NCBI RefSeq assembly: GCF_026210795.1
Contig: NC_089448.1
Location: 930,001 to 994,000 of the forward strand
Length of the DNA stretch: 64,000 nucleotides
Reading direction: 5' to 3'
DNA from: Rhizophagus irregularis
Taxonomy: Eukaryota > Glomeromycota > Glomeromycetes > Glomerales > Glomeraceae
In this document: positions 21,703 to 32,734 of the stretch, one piece after another
Layout: each line of letters starts with the position of its first letter
Numbering within the stretch: the first letter of the stretch is position 1
Translations under genes and position numbers: made by a program
The notes under the pieces: model-generated
Database searches by the model: none
What the model was told of the DNA's origin: nothing
What the model saw: only the letters and a program-made list of their open reading frames with translations

Positions 21703-23508
21703 ATGGATGAAGAAAAAGACATTTACAAGTCTTGGCTAACACGAAACATAACTTACTGCAGTGATGAGCAAGAAATGTATATTGGCTATTCTAAGTTGAA
21801 AAAGTTGACCGTGTTTGATCATTACATAGACAAATACATTGTCTTTGACTCCCTTGAGGCATATTGGGAAATGACTGATAACACACCTACAGAATACCGA
21901 TGCTACGAGGAAGTAGTATTTTCTGATGCTCCGCAGTCGCCTGTTATTGAAGTTTGTTTATCTTCTACTACGAGATTTTCAGGCACTAAGATTGTGGAGA
22001 TTCTTCGTACTATACTGGATGTGATGCTTAAAATTTTTCGAACACATTACACTGATTATGCTAATATGGCTAATATCCCTTCTGCCCTAAATGATTTCGT
22101 AATTATGGATGAAATCGTTCAAAGAGATGGGACCTGGTATTATTACTTTCATATCCAAACTACGTCATTCTATTTTCCGAGTTATTACTATTGCGCAGAT
22201 TTCCGAGAAAAAGTCTGTGATTCGCTTCCTATTCATATTAGTTCTTTGATCACACGTCCTACAGATTATATCTTTCAGCTGGTAGGAATTTCTGGTTCTT
22301 ATTTACTTAGTCTCGAGAACCATAAACGTATTACACCCTACAGCCAGTTTCTTGGAACTAACACTTCTGTCGACAGGAATAACCTTTTTGTTTCATGTTT
22401 TTCTCCTAAGCACGATGTTAACGCTCATGTACCTCTCTGTCTTAAGAGCACTAATCAAGAGCCTTTTGTTACACAAACTGTGTCTGCTATGCACTCTATT
22501 ACAGAAGAACAAAGTAAAGACTCTGAATTGCTCCACAATGTTGTCCCTTGTGACATTGACATTGTCAGTGTTAGCTCGGCTGAAAAACAGGATGACCGCA
22601 AAGAACATACTCTAAGTGAATTTCAACCCGTCTCGAACACAGAGCAGAATGGAATCCATAACATGTTAGGAAATATTACCGTCTTGGACTCTGATGAAAT
22701 AACCACAGTAGATTACAATGGCGTACAATTGGTTGCACCATCTTTTGACCTACCTGCGTCCTCTGTTTTCTTTATCACCACGGAGTCTATGGAAATGTTT
22801 CAGCCGTGTGAAAATTCAGAGTTGATGCTGACTGTTTACACCGTAATAAAGTTTATTGCTGTCATGCTAGCAGTATGCAATAAAAGAGGGATTGATTCGG
22901 ATAATTGTGTGTTCCATTCGAAGAAGGTACTTCATTCCCTTGGGAGGCCTATTTCATTTACTGCTACTTCCTCAAAAAGCAAATACACATTGAGGACAGC
23001 TCGTCGAAGGAAAAATATGGCATACGAGACCAGGGGATACCAACGAAATTGTAGAAACGCAGAAGAGGGATCACTAACAGTGCTAAATTGTTCTCGCCGT
23101 GTGTTGAGAATTCCTCTCACACGTAATTCATTAACCGTAGGTTCCGAAGATTTACGCAATTGCCTATCAAGGCATCTAGTAGGAATTATACTGCGATACA
23201 TTTGTCTGAATATGACAATTACCCTATGTGTACGAAGTTCTACATTAGGAACACATTGCGAAGCAGTTCCCTTCAGACATTTTCCCTATGAACTGACAGT
23301 CTTGCTGCTCAACCACGCTGTTAACAGAGGAGGTTCTAGGAACCCTACGTTCATAGGGCAAAACGGTCAGGTACGAAGTAGAAATACGGAGAATAAAAAC
23401 GATTCAGGATTTGCAAATCGGCAGACGTTTACCTTCATTTTAGATGGCAGAGACCCCACTTCGTATCCTCCAGGTATAAGATATTCGTTTATGTCTACCG
23501 TGAAATAG
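21703..23508 (+). CDS. Primase/PrimPol-fold-like protein, paralogue 1, with repeat-derived C-terminus
   Basis: 601 residues from an ATG that follows a TTGAA motif. Residues 50-235 align by eye with the protein at 56794: FDSLEAYWEMTDNTP, then IVEILRTILDVMLKIFRTHY, then DFVIMDE, FHIQTTSFYFPSYY (about 149-162) and the stretch ending VDRNNLFVSCF. The order of an acidic strand, a long helix, an SxH-like strand and an RN-containing strand recalls archaeo-eukaryotic primases. However, the DxE motif reads IEVCL and the SxH Ser is Tyr, so an active enzyme is unlikely. Residues 240-350 look disordered. The last 60 codons or so read through interspersed repeats (about 23270-23390). The protein family is clear as a pair; the primase link is a tentative inference. 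Confidence 0.65.
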   Translation: MDEEKDIYKSWLTRNITYCSDEQEMYIGYSKLKKLTVFDHYIDKYIVFDSLEAYWEMTDNTPTEYRCYEEVVFSDAPQSPVIEVCLSSTTRFSGTKIVEILRTILDVMLKIFRTHYTDYANMANIPSALNDFVIMDEIVQRDGTWYYYFHIQTTSFYFPSYYYCADFREKVCDSLPIHISSLITRPTDYIFQLVGISGSYLLSLENHKRITPYSQFLGTNTSVDRNNLFVSCFSPKHDVNAHVPLCLKSTNQEPFVTQTVSAMHSITEEQSKDSELLHNVVPCDIDIVSVSSAEKQDDRKEHTLSEFQPVSNTEQNGIHNMLGNITVLDSDEITTVDYNGVQLVAPSFDLPASSVFFITTESMEMFQPCENSELMLTVYTVIKFIAVMLAVCNKRGIDSDNCVFHSKKVLHSLGRPISFTATSSKSKYTLRTARRRKNMAYETRGYQRNCRNAEEGSLTVLNCSRRVLRIPLTRNSLTVGSEDLRNCLSRHLVGIILRYICLNMTITLCVRSSTLGTHCEAVPFRHFPYELTVLLLNHAVNRGGSRNPTFIGQNGQVRSRNTENKNDSGFANRQTFTFILDGRDPTSYPPGIRYSFMSTVK

Positions 23509-23594
23509 GGCATTGGACAGAGCACCTTCGCATATACCAGAACCTGTTATTACAAAAAACATACCTTTGGGTACGAAGTAGAGTATGCTCACAG

Positions 23595-23760
23595 TATAGG
23601 GAGTATGGTTTTTAACAAACAGGGAGCACTATGTCGAACGAAGAATCAGGGAGCACTATGTCGAACGAAGAAATAGGGGACTATGTCGAACGAAGAAATA
23701 GGGGAGGCTATGGTGAACGAAGAAAATAGGGAGGACTATGCGGAATAAAAAACAGGGGGG
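23595..23760 (+). repeat. Tandem repeat, about 26-base units
   Basis: Five to six diverging units of the form GGGAGCACTATGTCGAACGA plus AGAAT lie just after the 21703 gene; two adjacent units (from 23620 and 23647) are almost identical. Later units drift to GGAGGACTATGCGGAA. A single reversed relative occurs at 43233-43290, so the unit belongs to a dispersed element that was tandemly amplified here. Confidence 0.75.
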
Positions 23761-23770
23761 TTTTTGTGTT
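23755..23770 (+). terminator. G-run/TTTTTGTGT downstream motif
   Basis: GGGGGGTTTTTGTGTT lies 247 bases beyond the stop of the 21703 gene on its sense strand. Copies at 13606, 43233 and 59051 have the same orientation relative to the gene they follow. A 3'-end or termination role is an inference. Confidence 0.35.
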
Positions 23771-24234
23771 CCCGTATAAATACGATATTTCGTCTCTCAT
23801 AAAAATTAGAACTAAGCGAGCTGGTACTGTACGTGATTATATTCCGTTATTTCGACTCAGTTTCTTTTTTAATGTCCTAGATTTTTCTCACCCTTCATGT
23901 TTCTTCAAACTACGATTCCATTTGTCTACATCGTTCTCTATCATGTATCTAACACTTAACTATCATTTATAAATAGTGTGCAAACAAGTGAACGAGGTTA
24001 TAGTGGAGTTGTAACTGAAAATTTGGATTTGCCCTCTGAGCAGTCTCCGACTGATTTATTTCCTTTAGAACTATATTGACGGTTGTTATCAGTAGTAATC
24101 AGATTTTTGTTTGCTTCTAAGAACTTCCCGAGCCTCATAGTGAAAATTTTGGTACCAATAGATGACCGAAATGTATTTGGAAGGAATCTAGTATAGGCTA
24201 AAGATAGAAACCATGTCACATGAATTCGGATTTT

Positions 24235-24280
24235 AACAGTAGTTCCATTAAGAGAATAACAGTAGTTCCATTAAGAGAAT
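24235..24280. repeat. Perfect 23-base direct repeat
   Basis: Two adjacent identical units of AACAGTAGTTCCATTAAGAG plus AAT, followed by the start of a third degenerate unit. Slippage or a small duplication. Confidence 0.85.
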
Positions 24281-25330
24281 AACTGTAGTTTCCTAAAAAA
24301 CAATATCATTACCCGAAGGCGTTCAGTGTGGATTGTCTTGGTAAATAATCGACGGTACAAATTTTATAGAGCATATTTCTGGTAACCGAAAGTCAAACTT
24401 ATGCAATTACTACCCTCTGGGTACTACGTAGATTGTCTATCTGTACCAATGACATTGGCAAAGGTTCCTTATCTAGCGCCTCGAGAACATCAAACAGAAT
24501 GATTTTATCGGTATTGCACCAATCTTTAGCATCCAAGACACGCTGGTTGTTACACGATTGTAAGGGTTTAGATTAATCCGTAGGACTTTTAACGAAGTAA
24601 GCATTAAAGAGGTCAACGTAGAACGGTGGAACCGAAGCAGAGAACCGTACAGAATTTAGGGAGACTGCCGAAGGTCAAATGCGAAAAAGTGTTACACACT
24701 CCAGTGTCTCTCTTTGTCATAGGAAGTAAGTCTTGATAATGGAGACAGTAGTTATGCTAATTATAAACCATTTCACACAAAATAATTGCGGCTATATTGT
24801 CACACGTCATGTTTGTGCAACTTACTTAGAAGTGAGGTTCACCAGTTACACTAAAGTGCATAGTCGTTCTTTGGTGTCCAAAACGGAGTCCTATGGTCAT
24901 CTTGAAAATAGCTACAATACCCTTATCATGATCATGTTGGTAACGTTTTTATATCGGTGACCTTAGTCATTTGATTGTGACATCTGCTCAGGCAACTAAT
25001 GCAATATTTCTGGCCCACTCCATAGAATAGATTGGACGACAAATTCTGTGGACAAGTTTCCATGTAGGACATTCTTTGGCAATTAGTTTATGATGTCTGT
25101 TGTAATACCGTAGCTAATTTCAGTGGAACGGTTTAATAATTAACATCGCAAGTTCCTTGGACGGAAGAACTCACACGATCAAACAAAATCACATGACTTA
25201 AATGACTTTTGGTCGTCGAAATTTGTATATATTTCTTTATCAGGTCGCTTCGATTTGCCACAGCCATTACGTAGTTCCTACCTGAAAGGTACGAAGGAGA
25301 ACTCCTTATGTAATAAGCGGCACGGTAAGT

Positions 25331-25430
25331 TCAGAGTGTCACGTGAAACTACGTAACCAATAACACATGTGATACTCTACACATTTGCTCAGAGTGTCAT
25401 GTGAAATTACGTAATCGATAGCCCACGTGA
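25331..25430. repeat. Duplicated GTGACACTCT-family hairpin block
   Basis: TCAGAGTGTCACGTGAAAC at 25331 is repeated with changes as TCAGAGTGTCATGTGAAAT at 25389. Between them, GTGATACTCTAC at 25370 supplies the opposite arm, so 25367-25403 can fold into a hairpin. Each half is followed by ACGTAA. Confidence 0.65.
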
Positions 25431-25520
25431 TTATGAGTAAATCACAAAGTATGTTGTTATTATTATGCACGATGTGTTACATAAGTGAAATTTTGGTAAC
25501 GATGATAACAAATAATGGAA

Positions 25521-25558
25521 TGTCATGTTTATCATATAATGTCATATATATCATATAA
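25521..25558. repeat. 19-base imperfect direct repeat
   Basis: TGTCATGTTTATCATATAA is followed directly by TGTCATATATATCATATAA and then a third TGTCAT start. Confidence 0.75.
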
Positions 25559-26953
25559 TGTCATTTCCTACATAAGTTTCTTCTTCGGTAACGATTATGA
25601 TAATCTCTACTGCTTTTTGTACTAAATTGTTAGCACTATTCATTGTGACGAGTGCAGTTGTCTGTTCTGATGAAACATTGCAGTTCAAAACATGCTATTG
25701 TATACTGATGAGACGGATTTATGAACAAATCGACTCCTAGAACATATTGGATTTTTATTTGTTGTGTACTAAAGAACTGACAACTCATGCCATTTCTATT
25801 TGCGTGCGCTAAATGGCAGGTACTGGTTCAGAACAACATAAAAAACAAGAACGAATACAATATAGATATACTCAACTTGTCATTCATTGGCTGTAACTTA
25901 TGGAATAGTCAAGCTCTTACAGAATGTATAACTACAATACCATTTCATTGTTACCCAATGTTTGCGAACAAATAATTCGTCATCTCTTCAAGGGACACCT
26001 TGCAACAGGACTATTTTCCGGGTTATTTCCTAATCAAGACCCTTCCCTTACACACTCTATACCAAAATTCACCAATAGCCTATTATACACATATTCTTAC
26101 ACGGATTGTTCGAAGAAATCCAGACTTCGTCTACTTTATTTTTCGTATACTTCTTCTGGGGTGAAATAAATCCATGTTTTTATCGTGATTAGCAGTTAGT
26201 GTCCAGTTACAACCGATAATTAGTTACACCTGATACACCAGAGACTCGGCAGAGAGTAAATTAGAACTGGGAAAGAGTTTTCGGGAACGTATGACTATGA
26301 AGTTATAGCCGCAGATGTTGCTGCTAGGAGTGGATTGTGACAACAACAAAAGTGTACTACATACCAAATAACGAATATCGCCTAGAGAGCTCATGTAGTA
26401 AGACGCCAGCAGATTGCCCTAGTAGTAGTAACCTTTTTTGTAAACATCATTGGCGAGATTCTCCTCCCTGTTCTCTATTGCAACATAACTAGTCATACCA
26501 TTCTCATAGATACTTTCTCTAAAGGATACAAATAGGGATGCCAAAAGATTACGGACTCAGGTAACATAGCTTTTGGATCCTCTACTGTAGAAAACAAAAA
26601 ACAAGTATCCAGAAACAAGTTCAGAACAAGATGCGTGAATACTTACAATTACAAGTAGCAGTAACTCACCTATGGCAACGTTATGCAAATACGAAACGGG
26701 GATCTTATGTGACCGTTTTAGACAGTTTCTGGGAATTATTTCTTCGGGGAATATATCCATACTGCCTTGTGTTACACTACACTAACTGTTATTTACATCC
26801 ACCATAAGAAGCTATGTGTAATATCCGAAATTTCGACGACTAGCACTCGTCAAAGTCATGAAGTAGTCCATGCACAGCATTCTGAGAGTAAAACAGATAA
26901 TTCCTAATTAAACAAAGAAAATACGTATTTTGCATCTAATATTGATAATCCGA

Positions 26954-27823
26954 ATGAAGGTGAATAACAATGCAATACATGAAATGATCTCTACTGAGAT
27001 CAAAGTCGAGGTAGAAACAAAAGATGATGAGGTGAAAATAAATGAACTCATTTCGGTTCTTTCTTCTAGCGAAAAAAACAGGTATATATCCAAAGTTAAA
27101 AAATTGACATTGGAGGTTAATTACGAGACATTTCCCGATAGTGGACTATACGACGATGTCATTGGCGAAGAATGGTGGGATAACTCGTGCAACACTCTGA
27201 TTAAACTGTTGATCGAAAATAATTACCTGAATTTAGAATGCTTCACTCTCTACTGTTTTGAAATTGGGAGGATTGACCTTTCGGAATTAATTTCTACTAA
27301 CAGTAAAACACTTAAAGAAGTTCAGGTATTCACAGTGGGCGAGAAGATCACGGATCGACACATAAACATGTTTAGCAATCACTGTAATAACTTGGAATTT
27401 TTCTCTATGACTGTTCATCCGCTTTGTTGCATTGGGGTTGTTAATGGGTGCATTACAGACAAGGCAGTAATAAGACTCGTTTCCACAAATCCAAGGATAA
27501 AATATCTGGATCTTGGCTCATGTGAAAAGTTAACCAATATATCTCTAGAGTGTATCACTTTGTTTTGTGAACATATCCGAGAAATAGACTGTTTTAGTGC
27601 TAGCAGTATAACGGATGCTGGCCTTCGCATACTTTTTGAAAAGGCAGGAAAGGAATTGCAAGAAATTTCATTGAATGGGACCCAAATTACCAAAAATGCA
27701 CTAAATCTCTTCCCTAGTAGTGCGCAATTAAAACGAGTCTCGTTAGAGGGTTGTAGTCATATTTCACCCCAAGATATAAACGCCGTTAAAAGTCTTATGC
27801 CAAAGACTAACTTCATTTACTAG
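26954..27823 (+). CDS. Leucine-rich-repeat protein, AMN1/F-box-LRR type
   Basis: 289 residues from the ATG at 26954; the frame is open back to a TTG at 26930. The C-terminal two thirds carry repeats of the cysteine-containing LRR kind found in AMN1 and F-box/LRR proteins: IKYLDLGSCEKLTNISLECI, IREIDCFSASSITDAGLRIL, LQEISLNGTQITKNALNLF and LKRVSLEGCSHISPQDINAV. Such proteins usually act as substrate receptors of SCF ubiquitin ligases. No convincing F-box is present in the N-terminus, which is charged. Glomeromycotan fungi have large families of F-box/LRR proteins, so capture from the host is plausible; a host gene inserted later is equally possible. The frame is intact and intronless. Confidence 0.75.
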   Translation: MKVNNNAIHEMISTEIKVEVETKDDEVKINELISVLSSSEKNRYISKVKKLTLEVNYETFPDSGLYDDVIGEEWWDNSCNTLIKLLIENNYLNLECFTLYCFEIGRIDLSELISTNSKTLKEVQVFTVGEKITDRHINMFSNHCNNLEFFSMTVHPLCCIGVVNGCITDKAVIRLVSTNPRIKYLDLGSCEKLTNISLECITLFCEHIREIDCFSASSITDAGLRILFEKAGKELQEISLNGTQITKNALNLFPSSAQLKRVSLEGCSHISPQDINAVKSLMPKTNFIY

Positions 27824-27932
27824 TAAGAAATCCTTAAACAGAATTTTGGTAAAAATCGACACTGGACATTCGATAAGATAGTTCCACAACATCGCTGCAT
27901 CTTAATTGATGATTTTTTAGCACGAAGAATAG

Positions 27933-28214
27933 TTATAATAAAAGAGTCCCAAAGAAAGAACAGCTGAAATCTCCAACCTTTGTTGCTCTAATCGTGCGGT
28001 TATTAATGAATAATTGTACACTATCCCGGATGAAACGGAAAAAAGCACGACTTGGCAGAACTATAATGCGTATAAACTTGTACCTAGCCTTTACTGCCCC
28101 ATGGACGTAACGCAGGAATTTTTTAGCGATGTTTTTTACATCCCTATGGTGTAGTTGTTTATATAATGATTTGCTAGCGTTGTCTATATCAAAGTTGTCT
28201 CTACTGGCTAACAT
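27933..28214 (-). CDS. Small basic orphan protein, 93 residues
   Basis: An ATG-started frame begins MLASRDNFDIDNASKSLYKQ and continues with a basic, helix-prone middle (DVKNIAKKFLRYVHGAVKAR and FFRFIRDSVQLF). High Lys/Arg content could suit nucleic-acid or membrane binding. It converges with the leucine-rich-repeat gene. No family is recognised. Confidence 0.4.
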   Translation of the reverse strand: MLASRDNFDIDNASKSLYKQLHHRDVKNIAKKFLRYVHGAVKARYKFIRIIVLPSRAFFRFIRDSVQLFINNRTIRATKVGDFSCSFFGTLLL

Positions 28215-29838
28215 TTTTGTAACATTGGAGGAGGGAGTCTACTTCGTACCCTCTGGGTACATTTTCTCCTTACAATAATCGGGCAGTTAACCATGAAAAC
28301 ACGTGGCACTTTTTTTATCTAGGGATCAAAGCTTCATAGCTCCGCCACTATTTATGACTACATTACTATGTGGAGCACTTTGATATACTATCTGTGCTAG
28401 AAATAACAAATAAAACTCTTAAAAATAGCACGCTATCACTTAGATACGTAATTCTGCGGGAATTTTCGTTACTATTCCTCGGTAATGATGTAAAATAACA
28501 GATAGAATATCCAGCATGACCCCGCAAGAATTAACATTCTTTAGTAACGATGATTAAATTATCTGCGGATTCAGCTAGGCGGGCCTACGAAGTAAATTTA
28601 CATAGTCCCACTAGTTACTTATTTTCCGTAAATCAGAAAATATGCAATTTTTGTGTTATTGTTACTCTCTCAGTGCGAAGGTAAATCAATGTATTCAATA
28701 CTGTTGTACTACTCTTCGGTAAGATGGAAAAATAATGCATATGAATCCGCTGCATATTGTTTGCGTAATTTAATGAATGAGTTACTACTTTTCGGTAACG
28801 TTAAATTACTACTACATAACATATTACACACTAGATTACATAAGTCACTATTCATTAGCACGATGGTAATTTATAGCTTTGTAGCTCATGCAATAACTAT
28901 TGTAGTCATTTTCCATGGACATCATTTCGAATAATTTTGCTCTTCGAGTAATTTTTAACTACGGTACTATAAAATGTTAATACATACGGAAGGACACATA
29001 ATCTCTCCCCATCATTAAATAACGATATAATGCCAGTTGTTTTTAGTCTTGATATTTTTTCGTACACACGGAGAAGACATGTCATATACGCATCGTATTT
29101 TCGGTTAAATCTCGTAGTAACAGATTCAGCAGAAACAAATTAGTCTTTAGACCTTCCAAAGGAAGTAATATTATTGTAAGACCAAAGGAAATAGATTATG
29201 ATAACTATATATCAAGAATAATGCCGTTTATACTTTTCTTGGAATCATTGGTCAACTCCCATAATAGTCCACTGTAAACATTTGCGACCAGCAATATTTT
29301 AAATTGGCAAAACAGAGAGCTGCTCATAATTACCTTATCCGAAGTCAACGATGCGGTACCACAAGTACCTGTCGACACTGAAGGAAGTGAAGAGGGTGAT
29401 ATCAAACAGATGACGCTGTTTATTTTTACTTTGCTCAAGTATATCCCGTGCCATGTCCCTGCAATTTGTTGTGTTATTATGGTTCGAAAGAAACAAGAAA
29501 ATTTACTGCAATCGTTTACGTTTCAGATAGATTACTTTGCCCAATTTGTATGATATAATGTTTCTTTTGCTCACATGTATCATTAGTCTAGGTACACGCT
29601 CCATTTGTAAACGCAAGTCCTAATCAGAATAAACGGCATTCACTTAGCCTGCCATAGCTTCTCAAAAACAGTGAAACAGTGCGAGCCTGAACATTGGTAT
29701 AAGAATTTCTGCGACAATAGAATATACGTTAGTTTCGTCCGAACGTATCAGTAATTATTCACAAAAAAATGAGCAGAATTTCGAGGATTTGTTTTCTAGA
29801 CCAATTATATACCCCACGGGTTACTACAGTGATTATGC
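28215..29838. other. Spacer with repeat box
   Basis: The box TCTACTTCGTACCCTCTGGG lies at 28238, right upstream of the small minus-strand gene. Minus-strand scraps near 29340-29454 (one begins MARDILEQSKNKQRHLFD) are protein-like and may be a decayed gene. The frame at 28653-28934 is low-complexity and not called. Confidence 0.4.
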
Positions 29839-30150
29839 TTATTTACTGAGCAAGTTCCTGTCGAATGACACGAGATTCAATATATGGCGTATTATTTCTG
29901 TGCCATTTTCTCTTATGGTATCATTTTCTTTAAAAATCGCTACTAAGCCTTTACAGGGTAAGCAAGAACCAAAGTGCATATGGTATTGATTACTATCTGA
30001 TTTCCAAAATAACATGTAGTCCCCGACTTTTATATTTGATGTTGACATTGGAGCTTGTTTATCATTAGAAAACAAAATCTCTCCTATTGTTTTGTCGGAA
30101 TAATACCAGTTTTCTGTAGTAGATGGGGGGATACAAAATACCTTCTTCAT
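29839..30150 (-). CDS. Small protein, possibly a PUA/EVE-like domain
   Basis: An ATG-started frame gives 103 residues beginning MKKVFCIPPSTTENWYYSDK. The segment NIKVGDYMLFWKSDSNQYHM followed by GLVAIF resembles the core of PUA-fold EVE domains: a Trp near the start, then a VGD-h-hhW strand, then a GhhAh strand. In known proteins such domains bind modified bases. Here the match is short and read by eye, so the fold is a guess while the coding call is stronger. Nothing adjacent suggests a partner. Confidence 0.45.
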   Translation of the reverse strand: MKKVFCIPPSTTENWYYSDKTIGEILFSNDKQAPMSTSNIKVGDYMLFWKSDSNQYHMHFGSCLPCKGLVAIFKENDTIRENGTEIIRHILNLVSFDRNLLSK

Positions 30151-31227
30151 CTTTTTTGTAAGTATCGTAACCTACATGTATAGTAGGGTATCACACTAAT
30201 TCATTTTTATATAATTGTCATGTGCATCCCATCATTCGTTCCCAATGCTACCATTAAACACGATAATTACGTGGCAGTCAGTTACTTAACATGTTAAATA
30301 CTTCCTATGTGGGGAAGATTTGGTTCAATCCCGTTGTATTACACTATTATAGTAGAACAAACGGTTACCTAAATCATTGTGCCGTGTAACGATTAGTGCA
30401 AATAATTTTATACGTGATATGTGTTAAACTATTCAAACGAGAAAAAATGTAGCCGATAATTAGTTAAAAAATGTTAAGAATAATTTTTTTTATATTTCCC
30501 CTCTTTATGTTCAACAATAAGTACATAAACATAATGCGTCACATTACTTCAAATGTCTGGCATTTATCGTTGATTTCTATTAACATTTATGTATCTAGAA
30601 AAATTACGAATAACAAAGAATTCACATATTTACCACTTATTTAAGATATTATTGATACCGAATTCATTCACATCCAAATGATCGGTAATAAATTTCCATG
30701 AGGGCCGTCACTCAAATTTTTCTTGGCAAATTTCCTTCGTTGACTTCATTTAGTGAAAGTGCTGGTATTGCCGTTTCATCTCTTCTGCTATTAAGGACGT
30801 CCAAGTAGAATCCCTCTCTCGTACGGGCTCTTGAAAGAGTTCACTGACCGTTCTGCTCTTTCGGTGTTCTAGAGAGTTCAGATACTCTGTTAAAGATAAC
30901 CACTCTATAATACATAAATTGCACCAACCTATATACCAGCATTTACGGTAAACGAATAATCTTAACCCAGATTTTCTGAGAACAACAATTATGAATAACT
31001 AGTTGTAATAAATACCTTGGAGACAACCTGATATGCATTGTCAGAATTACAGTCGAATAGGTCTAACTTTATTTTCCACATTATGGCGTAAGGGTCAAAT
31101 GCAACAAATGTTGTGGGATTTCCTCCTTGATCTGTTTCTTCTTGGCTTATATTCTAAAAAACGTGTTCTCTGATTAGGATTTTGCAGAACACTACTTGCC
31201 AGATTGCCTTACATCATATACGAAATT
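30151..31227. other. AT-rich spacer
   Basis: Very AT-rich from 30400 to 30680. No gene, RNA or family repeat seen. Confidence 0.45.
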
Positions 31228-31881
31228 ATGCTCGTCATCATTAATAGAACAATTGGAAATATAATACTGCAGAGGCATCTCAGAATGTTCTGCGATATTC
31301 CCTTATATGATGAGTCGCAAGACCTCGAAACATGGTCAGATGAAATTCGTGCCCTAACTATATTGGCAAAATTAAATGAAAAAGAAAGTGCTTCATTCAT
31401 GCGGAGCATGCTTTGTCGGGCTATTCGCAAAAAAGAAGAAAAAGACTCGGGTCGGTTACAGAGAAATACAACAGATGACATAGAGGCTTGGTTGCTCGTA
31501 CGGAAAAGAAATATATATAAATATATTGATCAAGCACAGAAGAATCTTACTACTTTGTCATTTGATTCTCGTGATGATTTAGAAATCCCACGTCATAAAT
31601 TTGCATCCTTATGCGACTTCTTGGGTATAAGTGAAGGTGGTCGTATTAACTTACTAAAACATTATTTGCCGAACGAGTTGAAGACTATTATTTGTAATGA
31701 AGATTTAAGAACAGTTAATGAATCCTGGGACTTGATTTTCGCATTTTTAGAAAAAAGACGTCTGGAGGAAGAGCAGAAACTATGTGGAATATTATATGGA
31801 CCCCAGATAACCTTAAAAACTTTTAGACCCGGAAATCGTAAAATGCTTTTACCACTATTTGTGGCTAATGGTAGTTATTAA
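31228..31881 (+). CDS. Orphan protein, possibly Gag-like
   Basis: 217 residues from the ATG at 31228; the frame is open back to a TTG at 31204, and an ATG at 31285 is a second candidate. The protein is helical and charged. LETWSDEIRALTILAKLNEK and the later block INLLKHYLPNELKTII recall the helical N-terminal and CA-like domains of retrotransposon Gag, including the LP-x-E helix end. There is no zinc knuckle, protease or reverse transcriptase nearby. It could be a domesticated Gag fragment or an unrelated helical protein. I am confident it is coding but not of the family. Confidence 0.45.
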   Translation: MLVIINRTIGNIILQRHLRMFCDIPLYDESQDLETWSDEIRALTILAKLNEKESASFMRSMLCRAIRKKEEKDSGRLQRNTTDDIEAWLLVRKRNIYKYIDQAQKNLTTLSFDSRDDLEIPRHKFASLCDFLGISEGGRINLLKHYLPNELKTIICNEDLRTVNESWDLIFAFLEKRRLEEEQKLCGILYGPQITLKTFRPGNRKMLLPLFVANGSY

Positions 31882-32037
31882 GTCAACAGCCTATGAACAT
31901 GCCGAATTTATAAGAAGCAAATTACTTTTTATTCTCCTGACGAAGTATCTAAGCATCGGTTTTCATCAGTCTGTTTTTACTCATTATGCCTAGAACAAAG
32001 TTAAACCCACGTTTACTTTTTTTTTGGTTGTACTCCC

Positions 32038-32262
32038 ATGTGTACAACGTTTTCACGGATTTCATGTTCAAACAACGTTTACAAAGAGAATTTCTTTCTC
32101 AGATGCTCACATGAAAGAGGGATTATGACCAAATCATTAACAAAACACCCTCAAACTAAAACATGGACATTCGTTGTTACTGATTATGGTAATATGATGC
32201 ACGAGCTGGCTTTGTTTCCAATTAACAAAAGTGAGTTTTTTATATACCGTGAGAATAACTAA
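32038..32262 (+). CDS. Possible small orphan protein, 74 residues
   Basis: An ATG-started frame; an internal Met begins the better part, MTKSLTKHPQTKTWTFVVTD, with beta-strand-like FVVTDYGNMMHELALFPINK after it. It lies 156 bases after the Gag-like gene on the same strand and could be a shifted remnant of a longer gene. No family is recognised. Confidence 0.3.
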   Translation: MCTTFSRISCSNNVYKENFFLRCSHERGIMTKSLTKHPQTKTWTFVVTDYGNMMHELALFPINKSEFFIYRENN

Positions 32263-32734
32263 ATCGCTGAAGGAATGTACTCCTGCTAAAACAGTATAGC
32301 ATTAGTCGTTAACAATTATAAAGGTGCAAATCGGCATGAATAAAATAATAGTTACTAGCAGACACGAAGGACCTTCACCGTTACCAAAAACAACAACGAA
32401 AATAATGGCCGCAACTAACGCACAAAGTACGAACGTTACTGGATTATAACAAATAACAATGGTTACATATCTTATAAACTACCTCCAGTCAAATCATCAA
32501 TTACAAGTCAAACAACATTAAACGTTAAAAATGAGAAAATCGCTTCACGTTTATGAAAAGGTCCCGGCGAAATACGGCATAATGTGCATTGTATGGCACT
32601 ATTGCGTAGAAAATTAGTTGTCAATGATGTTTTAGTAGGAATTTGTCTTTAAGAAGTATTCATGTGTTTTATCTCTGATTACTTATAGTAAGTCATATTC
32701 AATCTATTGCTTGCAGAATCTTGGAATGGAAGAT

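Larger units (their letters stand above)
23771..26953. other. Long spacer with direct repeats and repeat boxes
   Basis: No gene is supported. It holds a 23-base direct repeat (24235-24280), the box TACCCTCTGGGTACTACGTA at 24411, a duplicated hairpin block at 25331-25430, and a 19-base direct repeat (25521-25558). Weak frames at 25787-25975 and 25924-26169 are noted; the latter has LLPNVCEQIIRHLF, vaguely F-box-like, and lies 0.8 kb before the leucine-rich-repeat gene. Confidence 0.45.

Noticed and set aside
23595-23760. Possible CRISPR array
   Set aside because: Units are contiguous without unique spacers of fixed length, and the context is eukaryotic; it is a plain tandem repeat.
25924-26169. 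F-box protein gene
   Set aside because: Only a short LLPNVCEQIIRHLF resemblance; the rest of the frame is Ser/Thr/Tyr-rich without pattern.
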